A program made the position numbers and the translations under genes. The notes under the pieces were generated by a model. It made no database searches. It saw nothing but the letters and a program-made list of their open reading frames with translations, and was not told where the DNA came from. From the NCBI GenBank assembly GCA_015039365.1, contig WION01000230.1:1-64000 (forward strand): a stretch of DNA of 64,000 nucleotides, written 5' to 3'. This DNA is from Amanita rubescens (lineage: Eukaryota > Basidiomycota > Agaricomycetes > Agaricales > Amanitaceae). Positions 12,588 to 25,912 of the stretch are shown in pieces; position 1 is the stretch's first letter, and each line of letters starts with the position of its first letter.

Positions 12588-14449
12588 AAATGTGATGATA
12601 AACCCGATTTCCGTAGGAACCTGAACGTGATAGAAGTTCCGTGCTTGCTTGTCGTGTTCGCGTTGGTGATAGAGACAAACTAGGCGTTTTGCTCGCATCA
12701 TATTCTATCTATTCGGTAACCTGTATTTTCCAACAAGCGATCGAATAGGGACGAAAACTGCACTTTATATAGAGAACCAGGGAAAAAAATTGGATTGCGT
12801 ATGCGTATTTTACGACAAGGGCTTCCATGTTTCGTTTGCATCAGGCGATATGCTCTGGCACTGGTCACTGTTGCGTCATCAAGATCTAGTCTCGATCAGC
12901 ACCCACTTCCCATATTCAAAACTGAAATTCAAACGACTTACTCGTGTACGTGTCTAGATGAGCATTAACAGGATTGCCGCCAGCTGTTTGTGAAGGAGAA
13001 TACCTTTCTAGATTGGCATAGCTCCATATCGCAGGTGCACCGCTCCCGGTAACAAATCTTTCTCAGGCTCGCCAACATCGCTCGTATTCATACCCATCAA
13101 ACCTTGCGCGCGTGTTTATTAGATCTGGCGGTTGAATTCTGTAAGATAGATGTTGAATGTGGGCGTGGAAAAGGCAAAATAACATTCAGAATACCGGTGC
13201 TTGTTCTTTATGACGCGCGAGGGCGAGCAAAGAGTCGCAGAGGAGAGGAACATGCGGTTGCGTTCATATGGATGTCTTAGCTTCTGCGGAGATCTTGAGA
13301 CTTGAATTGATAAGTGAAAAGCGAGAGTAGGCCGAGCATGGTGAAGAGTAATGACCAAAAGGTGGTAAGGTGAACGTCGGAGGACGGCGGGAGAAGGGTT
13401 ACGGTGCATTGAGTTGGACTGGGCGACAATGCGCAAGCGGGAGGAGGGCGGTCTTATAGTCTGCGTGACGGTAAGAGATCATTGCAGTAGTCAGTGACGA
13501 AAGGCTTTGCGAGACGAGAGGCAGGGCCTACATAATGAATAAACGCGGTTGAGTGCGGCAAACGCGGGGATACGGAGTGTTGCTTCTTCGAGAAACCTGG
13601 CAGGGCAGCCACGTTAACACTTACATGAATGATAGAAGGGAAACTCACCAGTGTTCTTCTCCAAATGCACGCCGTCCGAGATTACACGCGTTATTCGCAC
13701 CCCATCTCTATGATACACCTCGTGGTCGAACCGTGACTCGAGGAGGAATGTGATCGGCGTGAAATAGATAGTTTACAACGTTTCTACGTCATATTTACGC
13801 ATATGTCAGGTTTTACAATAGTGATGAAGGAAGACAAGCGGGACGCACTTAGGATTCCAGGAGTAAGTAAACCGGGACGCGTGGCGGTTGACTCTGGGTC
13901 CAGTGTTTGAGATACGCGTCCAAGCACCAATCAAGCAGCAGGTCCTGGTGAGAGTCAAGGGTTTGGTTGCAAGGCCGTAAGGGAGCGTTGGTGAATGACG
14001 GAATCGCGGGGCTGCGCAGTGGGAGGAGAGAAATGAACTTTGAATGTGCCAAGCAAGCTAGCAGTAAAAGCCGTAATGATCGGGCGACGTGCCAGTGCAG
14101 TGACGTGGCGGTGCAACAGTGTGGCGGGTCAAAGAATGTCCCTGCGTCTTGCGTCATCGATCATTCATCTGCATCAACAGCAGTGCCAGTAAACATACTT
14201 TATCACCTACAAAAGGGCACACACTCAACAGCTGGTATTTATACAATGACTCATGAGGGAAACACGAGTTTAGGTGTCAGGTGGGAAAGGTGAAAAGAAA
14301 GGAAGGCACAGTCAAGCGCTGGTACGTGCTTCACAGCTTTCTCCTGCCACGTTCCTAGCACGCCAATAGCTTCGCTGCACTTACGGCCCAATCCGATCCT
14401 GTAAAGTCAAATAGAAGTGGGTAGCTGTCGCGGAGAAGGGTGCAACATC
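12588..14449 (-). pseudogene. Convergent decayed genes: GH16 3' end, gene X, F-box-like block
   Basis: Three blocks recur elsewhere in the same order. Around 12830-12960 is sequence similar to the last intron and exon of the GH16 copies (compare 24100-24200, 50100 and 62040). Around 13119-13750 is a decayed minus-strand gene (gene X) also seen at 18965-19560 and 27780-28270; its best read pieces are a GIAF-like start and, after an intron, FLGDE-like text, which I do not recognise. Around 13849-14160 is a minus-strand open stretch similar to 19690-19930, 28476-28720 and 63070-63340. None is intact. Confidence 0.35.
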
Positions 14450-17400
14450 ATGTCGCATGCAGTTGCTGCGACCGGAGATGATACCTTTCCTTTTCTCCTT
14501 TTTACGCTCAGCATTAAGAAGGTGCGCAACGATATTTTAGACCCGGAATTCACTCTACTCAAGGGCAATAGTCCGAATTTCTTCTAAGCGCATTGACCAT
14601 CAACCTCATGAACGAGATTCTATCCAGGGAACACTACATCAACATTGCGGCGCGGCTGGACCACGCCACAGATGCCGAAAATCTAGTGGATTTCATATAT
14701 CATTTCCTTCATTATTATTCCCAATCAAATCAGGATCAAGACATCGTAGACATGAAGAGGCGAGCAAGACGATTTATGCTGGCGGTTATCTCACGGATGC
14801 ATGGCCTCCCGCTGTCCCTCATTCCGTATGATCCTGACAGCTATATCTTCCCATTACTCCTCTCTATCCTCAACAATAAGGTGCGCCACGTTCAAAAACC
14901 AGAACGCGCCTTACTGAAGAGCCAACAGCCCAAACCTCCCATGACGTCCCTTGTAAACAAAATGACAATCAACCTTATGACCGAAATTCTATCCAGGGAA
15001 GACCACACCGCCCTCGTCGCGCAAGTAGATCAAACCTCGAACGCCAAGAATCTGTTAGATTTCATACCGCATGTGCTTCATTATTATTCCGAGTTATCGG
15101 ACTACGGTTCTTTCACCATAGACATGAACAGACGAGCAAAACGATTTATGTTGAGATTGATCGAAAAGATGCACGGTGAACCACCATCCAATGTTCCGTA
15201 TGGCAGTAATACGCTCCTACTGCTTCTACATGTACTTAACAATAAGGAGGTGCGCGGCTTTCAAATACAGATTGTACTCTGGGACTTAGGAGTCATTTAG
15301 CGCGAACCATCTATTGTAACAAACGCATTGGCGACCGACCTTATGAGCGAGATTCTGTCAAGGGAGGACTACATTACCATCGCTGGACAGATAAATCGAG
15401 TTTCGGACGCCAAGAATCTATTGGATTTCACACCACGTATACTTCGTTATTATCCCTCACCAACCACCGTAGACGTGAAAAGACGAGCAAGACAATTTAT
15501 GTTGGCAGTCATCTCGAAGATGAACGGTGAACCACCATCTATGATGTACGACCCTCACGCCAATACGCTTCAACTGCTCCTCTATATGCTCAACAACAAG
15601 GAGGTACGATATATTCCAAACACAAAATGCACTCTGATTAAAAGCCCGGACAGCCTGGATCACCTATTGAGGCAAATTCGCTAACGGTCGACCTTATGAG
15701 CGAAATTCTATCAAAGGACGACTGCATCGATCTCGCAGCACGGCTAAACCGTGAATCAAAGACCGAGAAGCTCTTGGAGTTCATACCGTATATGCTCTAT
15801 GGTTACTCCTCATCAGGACGGGATTTTTCCGCTTCCACGGACAAGAAGCGACGAGCCCAACGATTTATGCTGGAACTTATCTCAAAGACGCAGGGCGTAC
15901 GACTGCCCAGCCTCATACCACGCGATCCCGACAGCTATATCCTTCCCTTGCTCCTGTATTTCCTCAACAATAGTAAGAAGGTGCGCAATGTATTAAACAC
16001 TGAATTCGCTCTGCTTCCAAAGAGACATCATTAGCTTGGATCACCTAGCGAAGACTTGTTCAAGTTGTTGACCGACCTTGTGCGCAAGATGCTATTAAGG
16101 GACGACCACGTCAACCTAGTAGCACGGCTAGACCATACTTCCGATGCCGAAGCTTTGTTGAATTCGATGCTTAATCTACTTACCCATTTCGCATCCAAGT
16201 CGAACCCGGGTCCAGACGCTGTTGATATCGCCCGACGAGCGAGACGGCTTATCTTGGAAATCGTCGTATCCAAATTGTGGCGCGGTATACCACTCTCCAA
16301 TCATCGATACCTTACTCAAAGCGGCGCGTTTCCATTTCTTCTCTTTTTACTCGACCACTGTCAAAAGGTGCGCAAGCCGTAAAATTCAGTTTAGTACTTA
16401 AACTGAGAGCCAATAGCTAGGATCGGTCTCACTTGTTGCGAATGCAGTGACGGTCAACCTCGTAAGCGAGATTCTGTCTAGGGAAGACTACGTCAAATTC
16501 GCCACGTTGATAAACAAACCTTCGAGGGCCAAGAGATTATTGGATCTCTTACTCGATATGCTTTATAATCATTCCCCATCGTATCGGGACTCTACCGTGG
16601 ATATTTCCTGGCGAGCGAGACGATTTATGCTTAAAGTCATCTCAAAAACGCCTGTCATACCGCCCTCTTTGATTGTGACTGGTGTCAAAATACCGGCCGA
16701 GCGTGATTACGTTGGTAGCGGTTCTTGTGGCCGTGTTTTCAAGGGCAAACTACATGGTGGAGTTGTCGCACTGAAAGTGTTACGCGGGCCTGATGACCAA
16801 GGGGTACGTCTCCTCATGTTATTATTGTCGCGTGATTGTAGAGTCGTGACAGTTCTGCCATGAGGCATTGATGTGGCGATCTCTCAAGCACAAGTTCGTA
16901 CTACCGTTTTTAGGTGTTCATAAAATCGAAGACCCAGAAACACCACAATTCTGCCTCGTCTCTCCGTACATGAAGAATGGGACTCTATCCCGGTGGCGGA
17001 CGGAAGCAAATCCGCCGGTAGCCCAGCTTGAAGAACGGGTAGGCCTTCACCTTGTTCTTCCTTTTCTTTAGTCTAACCAAGGCATTGACGGAAGATGTTT
17101 GAAGTTGCACAAGCCATGGAATACATTCATTCTGAAGGCGTAGTTCATGGAGATCTCCACGGGGTATTCTACATTAAGCACACGATGTTGCAATCCTGAC
17201 ACTTCTCCTCAGGGGAATGTCCTCTTAGATGACGATTTTCATGCGCAAATCGCTGACTTTGGATTCGCAGAAGGTACAAATATCCGATCTGGAGCGCTAC
17301 ATCTCAATTTTTCAATGCAACCCTAGTGTTATTGGGACGATCAGAGGATGACGAAGGTGACACTCAAATGTCGGATGTCAATGCATTTGGACATCTTTAT

Positions 17401-18233
17401 CATGAAGTATGTCATACTACTAATATAAAACACAACGATACACTTGCTGAATTGCCTAGATACGCTTTGATAGTGCAGTACCTTTTCAAGCCGGTAAATC
17501 GGATTTACGGACTCTCGTCTCTCGAGGTGTACTTTCACCTCGGCTAGAAGAGCATCCATTGAGTGAAGAGACATGGGACGTGATTCAGCGGTGTTTGGCG
17601 AAGGAACCGTCGGAGCGGCCAACAATGCAGGATGTCGTGGAAAGCATGATGGCTATGTCACGGTATGGGTCTCCCGGAAGCAGTATCTATCCGGCGACAC
17701 CGCGAGCATCACCATTACCCTCATCAACATCCAGTGTTATGGTGCGCGGGCCGTTTAACGATTTCACTAGTAACGGTTTTGATTGTCTATCAGCCTCTCC
17801 GGCCAACGGTGAGCCTTTCATTTTGCGAGTCACTGGTGCCGTTTCAAGTCTCTTATATCTAATACACCACACCACACATTTCAGAAACGAAAACGAGTAA
17901 AACGCGTAAGCACTCTTTTCGCTTGAGTTGGCATACTTAGTAAACAAGGTCACTGCAGGAATCTTACGATGACGTTGCATCAAAATCTGGCACTACTTTA
18001 TCAGTACGCTCATAAGTTCATCTATGATCTGTGAACAGTTTCTTTTAACTATTTTTCTCGACTATTATCAGTCATCAACTGTGAGCGTTTCCTTTTGCTG
18101 GTATCGAAAAGCTACAATATCAATTTTCTTCATTAGCCCGGCCGAAAACGAAGACATCGTGTAAGAACTTTCTTGTAAGCTTCTGGGAATGGGATGCTAA
18201 GCGTGATTGCTGTAGGTTTCCGAAAGAGAATGA
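14450..18233 (+). pseudogene. Five free modules plus TKL kinase with broken C-lobe
   Basis: Exons by phase-0 joins: leader 14450-14521; modules 14572-14880, 14929-15249, 15301-15603, 15654-15980, 16035-16367; module plus N-lobe 16417-16803; 16853-17038; 17095-17163; 17213 onward; later pieces 17460-17741, microexon-like CCTCTCCGGCCAACG near 17797, basic KRKRVKR near 17883, and a last exon ending TGA at 18231-18233. The glycine loop is altered (GSGSCG) but VALK, HGDLH and DFG remain. After DFG the reading frame has a short deletion and then TAG at 17324-17326, just where APE should be, followed by a frame change. The stop would leave a protein of about 6 modules and a kinase without its C-lobe. 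The N-terminal exons show no damage, so a truncated product may still be made. Confidence 0.7.
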
Positions 18234-18324
18234 AGTCTCGTGCAGCAATTGATTTTCTAGGCGCGTATAAATGATGACTCTAGTTCACAAAAGAAATGAT
18301 CATCATGAGCTCGTTTCAGGGATG

Positions 18325-18495
18325 CAGGACATAAATATCATGATACTCGCTTCCCAAGGCGTGCTTTCGCCTCGACTAGGCGAGCCGCGATTCATTAATT
18401 GGGCATGGAACATGATTCGGTGTCGCTGGAGGAGGAAAGCATCCAATCGACGAAGAGTAAAAGATGTTGCGGAAAGCGTTCATGTGTCGGGGTGA
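18325..18495 (+). pseudogene. Orphan fragment of a kinase C-terminal exon
   Basis: The frame reads like the family's last kinase exon: LASQGVLSPRL, then WAWNMIRCRWRR and RRVKDVAESV, matching the paralogue pattern LVSRGVLPPRL, AWDVIQRCW, MKDVVES. Nothing of the rest of a kinase is next to it. It is a leftover of a deleted family member downstream of the broken gene at 14450-18233. Confidence 0.6.
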
Positions 18496-20200
18496 GGATA
18501 TCGTCGAGAAAAGGGCATTGTCACGGGGGCGTGAACCAAGGGCGTTTATGATAATATCGTAAATAAGATTGTAGTTGCTTACAGTTGCACCAAGCATTAC
18601 GCATCTCCGACCAAGAACCGAATTCTGAAAACCAGCAAACTTGAAGTCCAACTCCATTTCCGTTCGTTCCGGAGACACGAGTAGATTACGAAGGTACAAA
18701 TACCTCCCATGCTTAGCCTGCGTCTCTCTTACGCGATAAGTGTGCATCTAACACCCCCCATAACCTTCGGCACAGGCCACGGTCAAGTCGTCAAGTGTCA
18801 AATTCGGATCTGGCCCTCGTCAGCACTTACTCAAAACTCAAACTTGAACGACTTACTCCTATACGCGTCCAAATATGCACTTTTATATAGTTGATGGATA
18901 GCCGCCGGCTAGGAGTAAAGCGCCTGTCCATCAAATTACATGTTTTAGCAGATTACGGGGTAGCCACGTTTATTAAGTCTGGTAGTTGGATTCTGCCAGA
19001 GAGATTATAAATCAGGGCGTATAGCATGATCGAATAGCAATTCACAGTACTGGTGACTTTTCTATATGGCATGTTAAGGCGACGCCAGACATGCTATTAC
19101 GTGGATGCGGAGGTCTTCGCTTCTGTGTTGATCTTGAAAGTTGACTAGACAAGTGAGCGAAAATGCGAGTAGGGGTTCTGGCGAGGGAAGTAGCTAGACG
19201 GTGGTATGTTGGTGAACGTTGGAGGGCGAAGGGAGAAAGGGTCCTGGGATGAGATGCGTAAGTCGTCAAATGTGGGCAATCATATCGTCTGCGAGACGGT
19301 GAAGGATTATTGCGATGGTCAGTCCGAAAAGGATTTGCGAGGCGAAGACGGAGCCTCTAAGTGAGTAAACGAGGAGGTGCGGAGGCCGGGGCTGTTTCGT
19401 CGTCGAGAAACCTAACACGTCAGCGTCATTAACACGCGAATCCTGGAAGGGAAACGCACTCGCGTTCTCCAAGCGTGTTCGGTATAAACCATCAAGGGAT
19501 GCCTTGAAGGATCAAGCGCAATGCCCCCACTCCCCCCTCCCACACTCGAACCGTAGCTCTTCAAGGAATGTGATGGTCGCCAAATAAAGTTTTTGGAACT
19601 TCGCTAGGCAACGTTTGTGTATATGTCAGCTTTTACGATATCGAAGGAAGACGAGTGGGATGCATGAGATGCACATCCATGCCTGCGTAGGTTGGGCAGC
19701 AGGTCATCGTCTAGTGGTCTGGAGATTGAGGTTTGGTCGTGCTCTTGTAGCACAAGGACGGGAGGGTACGTTGGAGAACGGTGGTGGGTCTGGCTTGAAA
19801 GTCACTTGAGGAAAGTTTATGACTTGGCGCTTAATGCAAAGACGAGGGCTGTAGACTGCAAGGTTACACATGGTTGGGAGACATGAGCGCGGAAGATCAC
19901 CATGCTCTAACTCTAACGGGCCAATCACCATCGTCTACAACAGTGAAGCTTTGAAGGCTCGACGCAACAGGGACAGGCAAGATAGGGTTCGATGCTGGGA
20001 TACAAATGCGTCTCGACTTGAACGTCTTCTCGCCACTATTCCCACAGTCATAGCCTATTGCACCGCTTCAAGTGTGCTGCTTCCTCGAGGCGTCTCCAAG
20101 CACACGTGTAACAACTGGCTTCGCTTCCACCCACCACACAATCAGATTATATCCAGTCGAACAGGACGCTCCTGTTACAAGAGCACATATCTAACTCATA
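18496..20200 (-). pseudogene. Second copy of the decayed convergent block
   Basis: This gap repeats the layout of 12588-14449: GH16-like terminal sequence near 18780-18890, gene X near 18965-19560 (minus strand, with a hydrophobic LFGLTIAIILH stretch in one frame), and the promoter-proximal block near 19680-19930. All have stops and frameshifts. The sequence from about 19600 on is also close to 28300 onward, part of a larger duplication. Confidence 0.35.
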
Positions 20201-23200
20201 ATGGACTCGGGGTACAATACGGTGTCACATGATGTTGGCAGTGACGATACCTTCACGTCGCTTCTCTTTAAGCTCAGCATTAACAAGGTACGTGATCGTA
20301 TTTCAACCTCTGAGTGTATCTACCCAAGGTCCAATAGTCTTGCCCATCGACGGCCAACCTCATGCACGAGATTCTATCTGGGGAAAACTACATCAACCTC
20401 GCGGCGCAGCTAGACCATGATTCGGATGCCAAGAATTTGTTAGATTTCATACCGCACTGGCTTCACAATTATTCCTCATCAAATCAGGATCTGGCCATCG
20501 TAGACATGAAACGACGAGCAAATCGATTCGTGCTGGCAGTTATCTCAAGGACGCATGATGTCCCACTGTGCAATATACCGCATGATCCTGACGGCTACAC
20601 ACTCCCATTACTCCTCACTATACTCAAGAATAAGGTGCGCAACGTATCAAACAGGAACACATTATGTTTAAGAGCCTATAGCCCGAACCTCCTGTTACGT
20701 CCATTGCTAACGAAACGATAATCCACCTTGTGATCGAGATTCTATTCAGGGAGGACTACATCACCCTCGCCTCACAAGTGAGTCAATTCTCGGACGCCAT
20801 GAATTTGTTGAAATTTATAATGCGTATGCTTAATCGAAGTTTCTCTTTACCGGATCGCAATTCTGCCGCTATGGACATGAAAAAACAGGCGAGACTATTT
20901 ATGTCAGCGGTTATCTCAAAAATGCGTGGCGAACCACCGCCCAACATGCCGTATGATTTTTACAGCAATATGCTCGAATCTCTTCTCTTTATACTTAACA
21001 GTCGGGAGGTGCGCAGCATTTGAAACACGAGATGCATTCTTCTTAAGAGTCAATAGCTTGTTTATGGTCGTTTAAGAAGCGAATTGGTGGTAAACCTTTT
21101 TAACCTTATGAACGGGATTCTATCAAGAGAAGACTACATCGATTTCGCAGCAGAGCTACACAGTAACTCAGAGGCCGGGAATCTGTTGGAATTTATAGAG
21201 CACATGGTTGATTATCATGCTTTCTCAAATCAGGATTCTGTTAACGTAGACTTAAAACGACGAGGAAGACGATTTTTACTCGAAGTGATCGTAAAGATGG
21301 AAGGTATATCATCGTTTAACTCCAACATACCGGATGATCCCCTCAATGCTTTCCGATTCATCATCTCTATCCTTGGCAACGCTAAGAAGGTGCGCAACAT
21401 TTCAAACTGGGATAAACACTCCTCAGAGCTGGTAGCGAATATCTCAGATCCCGTCTCACGTTATAGGCGAAACACTAGCCATCCTTATATACAGGATTCT
21501 ATCCTCGGAAGACTACATAGATTTTGTGGCACAGCTGGACCATACCACGCCGGCTGACACCACAAATCTGTTGGATCTCGTACTTGATCATATATCTTTT
21601 GAGGATCTGGAAGATGCAGGCCTGACCCCGCGAGCAAGTTTGTTCCTGTTGAAAATTATGTCAAAGACATACGTTGAACCGCTGCCCGATCCGGATGACC
21701 CTGAAAACCATTCTTTTCCATTGCTCCTCTACATCATCAACTATCATTTGCTGGTGCGTGACACTTCAAAGCTGGAAATAACTTCCTAAAACTTAGTAAT
21801 AGTGCCCGGATGGTGTGGTAGTAAACCCAGTGACGACCAACCTTTTGTGCCACATTCTATCCAGGGAAGATTACATCGACCTCGTGGCACAGCTAGACCA
21901 AGCATCTGATGCTAAGAATCTGTTGGATTTCTTACTGACAATGCTTGAGCATGATGATCCCTTCTCAAATCAGCATTCTTCCACACTGGACATGAATTGG
22001 CGAGGAAGACGATTTATGTTGGAAGTTTTCTCAAAGATGCACATTGTGCCGTCATTGAATATGCCACATGATCCTGACAGCTATGCCCTTCCATTGCTAT
22101 TGTATATACTCAAGGGTCGAGATATGGAGGTGCGCCATTTCAGACATGCAATGTACTACACTTAAAAACCAGTACCAGTATTTATATTCCACTGCTTTAG
22201 GTGCAACAATCATCGACTTCATGTACGAGATGCTATCCCGAGAGGACTACATCGATCTTGTGACTCGGATAGATGATCCCTCGGATGCCAGTAAACTGTT
22301 GGATCTCATTCTTGATATGCTTCGTTGTCATTGCGTATCAAGTCAGGAGCCTGCCACTGCTGTGGATATTACACGGCGAGCACGACGATTTATGCTCAAA
22401 GTTATCTCAAAGGTACCTATCGTTCCACCGTCCTTGATTGTGACTGGAGTCCGTATACCACTGGTCAATCGTGATTACATTGGTGGCGGTGGCTTTGGGC
22501 ACGTTTTCAAGGGCGAACGAGGGGGAAAAGCCATTGCATTGAAAATGTTGTACAAGTCCGACAACCAAGTAGTATGTCTCTTCACGTCATTGTTAATTTG
22601 TTATAAGTGTTGCTAATTCGGAGACCGATAGGCCTTCTGCCGAGAGGCGTTGATGTGGCGATCTCTCAAGCACGAGTTCGTGCTGCCGTTTTTAGGGATC
22701 CATGAAATCACAAACAGAGCAGTACCACAATTTTTCCTCGTTTCGCCATATATGAAGAACGGTACTCTATCCCGATGGCGGAAACAAGCAAATCCACCAA
22801 TCGCCGTTATTGAAGAACGGGTACGTTCACCTATTTCTTGTTTTTATTCTACGTCTAAATGATAAATGTCGGAAGATACTGGAAGTCGCGCAAGCCATGG
22901 AATACATCCACTCAGAAGGCGCATTTCATGGGGATCTCCGTGGGGTATTCTACCTCAGATATACTAGTATGTCACAATGCTGACTCTTCTCTCCAGGAGA
23001 ATGTTCTCTTGGACGATAATCTTCATGTCCAGATCGCTGACTTTGGTTTGACCCGACTCTCAGAAGCTACAAATACGAGATCGGGAGCACTACATCTGAA
23101 CTTTGCGGCTCCAGAGTTATTCGGAATCTCCGGGGATGACGACGATCCGTCCGACGACCCGTCGCCCAGAACGCAAATGTCGGATGTCTACGCGTTTGGA

Positions 23201-23914
23201 TGCCTTTTTTATGAAGTGCGTCATGACAAATATGAGGCTGATCTTCCTTCGGTGTTGACTTTTCTACTAGATCTACTATGATAGTATACCTTTTGCCGGA
23301 AAAACGGACTTGCAGATCTTGACCCTCGTCTCTCGAGGGGCACTTCCACCTCGGCTAGACGGGCAGCAGCCTCTGAGCGATGAAGCATGGGACGTGATCC
23401 AGCGCTGCTGGGTACGGGAACCATTGAAACGACCAAGAATGAATAACATCGTAGAAAGGATGATTGCGATGTCGCAATCTGTGTCTCCCCAAATCACTGA
23501 AATCAAAATCAATGCTGGCGATGAAAGTTTGCAAGAATTGTCGTCTTCATCGACACCTGATCGTGCAGTGCGCAGATCGACTTTTTCTACTAACCGCGTT
23601 TTGATAACTAATTTACACCACACCAGGCCTCTCAAAAACGAAAAGGCGTAGATGACGTAGGTATACTTTTCGTTTTAGCTGTGTTACTTTCCTGAACCAA
23701 ATCATTGTAGAAACTCGACAATCAAATTGCATCAATATCTGGTATTACTTCCTCAGTACGTTGACAATTTTCTTTTATTGGTATCGTTCAAGGTACAAAT
23801 AACAACCCCACTAGCCCGATCGAAAACGAAGACGTCACGTAAGAGTCTTCTTTTTCTAAGCCGTTGAGAATGGGATGCTAAACCTGATTGCGGTAGGATT
23901 CTGAAAGCGAATGA
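20201..23914 (+). CDS. TKL kinase with six N-terminal modules (duplicate A)
   Basis: Exons: 20201-20287; modules 20338-20634, 20682-21008, 21057-21389, 21436-21753, 21803-22129; module plus N-lobe 22179-22571 (acceptor could be 6 bases earlier); 22632-22820; 22876-22944; 22997-23215; 23271-23567; tail 23627-23656, 23711-23755, 23815-23838, 23897-23914 (TGA). Every internal junction is phase 0. The kinase keeps GGGGFG, VALK-type lysine (IALKML), HGDLRG, DFG and APE. The tail carries two basic exons, ASQKRKGVDD and PDRKRRRH, then ends DSESE. Six modules in series make this, with the 28919 gene, the longest N-terminus here. The module at 21436 is the most divergent. Confidence 0.74.
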
Positions 23915-25479
23915 AGTCTCCTACACGCAATTGATTAGCCGGATGTTGGGTCGGGTTAGCGGTGAAAAGACACAACCAAGTTCTGTCCGCATCACGCTCT
24001 ATCCACTCGAATCGAATTCCTTGATATTGACCCATCACTAACTGTAGTGTATAATAAGCCATCATGTATGCGTATTTTCCTGCTTAGTCCGTGACAATTA
24101 ATATTCTTCGGTACTGGCCACTGCTGCGCCGTCAAGTTCGAAAGTTCGGATCTGAGCATCATCAGTACTCGGTTCTCGTACTCAGAAATCGAGACTTACT
24201 TGTATATGCAAAAAAAATGCGCATACAACGACATAATCCGTTGTCAGGTAACCGACCTCAAATAGGAATTTCAGAGGAGAGGGCAATGTGCCCGTTGCAT
24301 TGACGCGGGGGTCATTAGGGGAATACAAAGTTGACGAATCGACCGATTCGGAACGGTCGATTCGAAAGTTGGTGTGGTTCTCACGGGGCCGAGCACTATA
24401 TTCACCACCTGTCATTCCACGTGACCTGAAGATTGACCCCGACGTGGACCTTGTTGAAGAGGCGGATAATCTTCTTCTGGACTACGTCTTCTGGGATAAT
24501 CCCTAGGAGGTGACTTGAGTTGATGGTCGTGGCCTCGTGGGGGTGGAGATATCCTACGTCGTAGAGGAGTTTGGATATCGCAGTAGCGCCGATGATCACG
24601 CTCGCACTCACGAGGCAGCGTAATGGAAGGCGAGCGGTGCCTACGTCTCCGGGGTGGCGAACAGTGAACGCGCGGAAGGTAAATGCCTTCTGCACACAGG
24701 TGAAGCCCCACCATACTACTGGTAAGTAGTAGAGTGGCAGCGGTAGAGGTCGCGACCAGGGCTGTGGAAGGGGCCGTGAGGAGATGATGGCGATGAAAGA
24801 CCAGACTCCGGATTGGGGCAGAGGTGTAAGCATTTGGTGACTGGTCCTTTCTTATTCTCTGTGCCAGTATTAAGTAAGTAATGGACTCTGTGGGGTGATA
24901 GTGTCATCGCCATCATTCTCCTCGGTCTACACCATGACGGCGGCATATGACAGCCATTCCTCGGGATCCTGCCCTCGTTCTCATCTGCCTACTACCACAC
25001 GTGGTGGGGCCAGTTCCGTTCAACACCTCTGACTGGCCGCAGGCAGCCGCGCAGTCCACTGGGAAGATCGCGCCCCTACCACATTCGCCACCCCTCCTCT
25101 CTGGACCCGGACCTGAACATAAGGTCCGGTCCGGGTCCGAACCAGGTCCGCAAGGTTCGAACCTCGAACCGCGGCCAGTATATCTGCAAAGCTATATATA
25201 CGCGGTCACTGGAGAGGTGGGAGTGGAAGAAAACGTTCACGTGGCACGTGCAGGCAGGTGCGGCCCTGCGTCAGCCATCATCTTACTCTACTACTTATAA
25301 TGATCGCAATAACAGGGCGCAGACGACAGTCGATTCGAAGCTAGGATACAAATGACACTCACTGCACGTCCTGGTGCTAAAAGCAGTTAGGTTGACAGTT
25401 CAACACGTTCAAACTCAGTTAGGTCCTATTGGAGTTTGGCGCTACATACGGTATAATTACACCGCCCCACGACGCCGAA
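23915..25479. other. Intergenic region before the SIN3 fragment
   Basis: Around 24090-24250 there is sequence similar to the 3' end of the GH16 copies on the minus strand. From 24290 to 25400 open frames exist on both strands but I recognise none of them, and they overlap each other. An E-box-like CACGTG lies near 25245. This part is unlike the other inter-kinase gaps and may have arrived with the SIN3 fragment. Confidence 0.3.
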
Positions 25480-25910
25480 ATGCTCAAGGTCCCCACTGCA
25501 AGGCCCCTCGACCTCACAGACGCCCTCAGCTATCTCGACGTCGTCAAGGCCCAGTTCCAGGACAAGCCAGAGCTCTACGAGCAGTTTCTCGACACGTTGA
25601 AGGACTTTAAGAGTAAAGTGTGCGTTCTTGTCTGTTCACCCTTTTTTGCCTCTCTGTACTTCGCTCCAGCATCGACACTCCAGAGGTTATACAGCGCGTT
25701 TCGCGCCTTTTTCATGGCAACCCCAATCTTATTCAGGGTTTCAGCACTTTCCTCCCCGTGGGCTACAGAATCGACATTTCCTCCGATCCTCTCGATCTAA
25801 ACACCATCATCGTCACTGCCCCTCACGGAACAACCGCCAAGATCCTCAACAATACCTATACTCCATCCTTGCCGCTTCAGGATTCCCCAGCACGCAAACT
25901 ACCGCCTTAA
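25480..25910 (+). CDS. SIN3-like paired amphipathic helix (PAH) domain fragment
   Basis: Two exons, 25480-25619 and 25670-25910 (50-base intron, phase 2), encode about 126 residues. The text [15 protein letters not shown], a [11 protein letters not shown] stretch, [11 protein letters not shown], and the [13 protein letters not shown] ending is the first PAH domain of the SIN3 co-repressor, which binds helices of transcription factors. Full SIN3 proteins exceed 1000 residues with several PAH domains and an HDAC-interacting region, so this is a single-domain fragment or small SIN3-like gene. The frame stops at 25908-25910, only 2 bases before an ATG (25913) that opens a kinase-family module. 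The start is uncertain: the frame is open back to about 25426 behind an acceptor-like TTAG. Confidence 0.66.
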
Positions 25911-25912
25911 CT

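Noticed and set aside
24402..24833. A 143-codon minus-strand open frame
   Set aside because: It is Pro/Arg-rich, overlaps another frame, has no domain text and no paralogue in the cluster.
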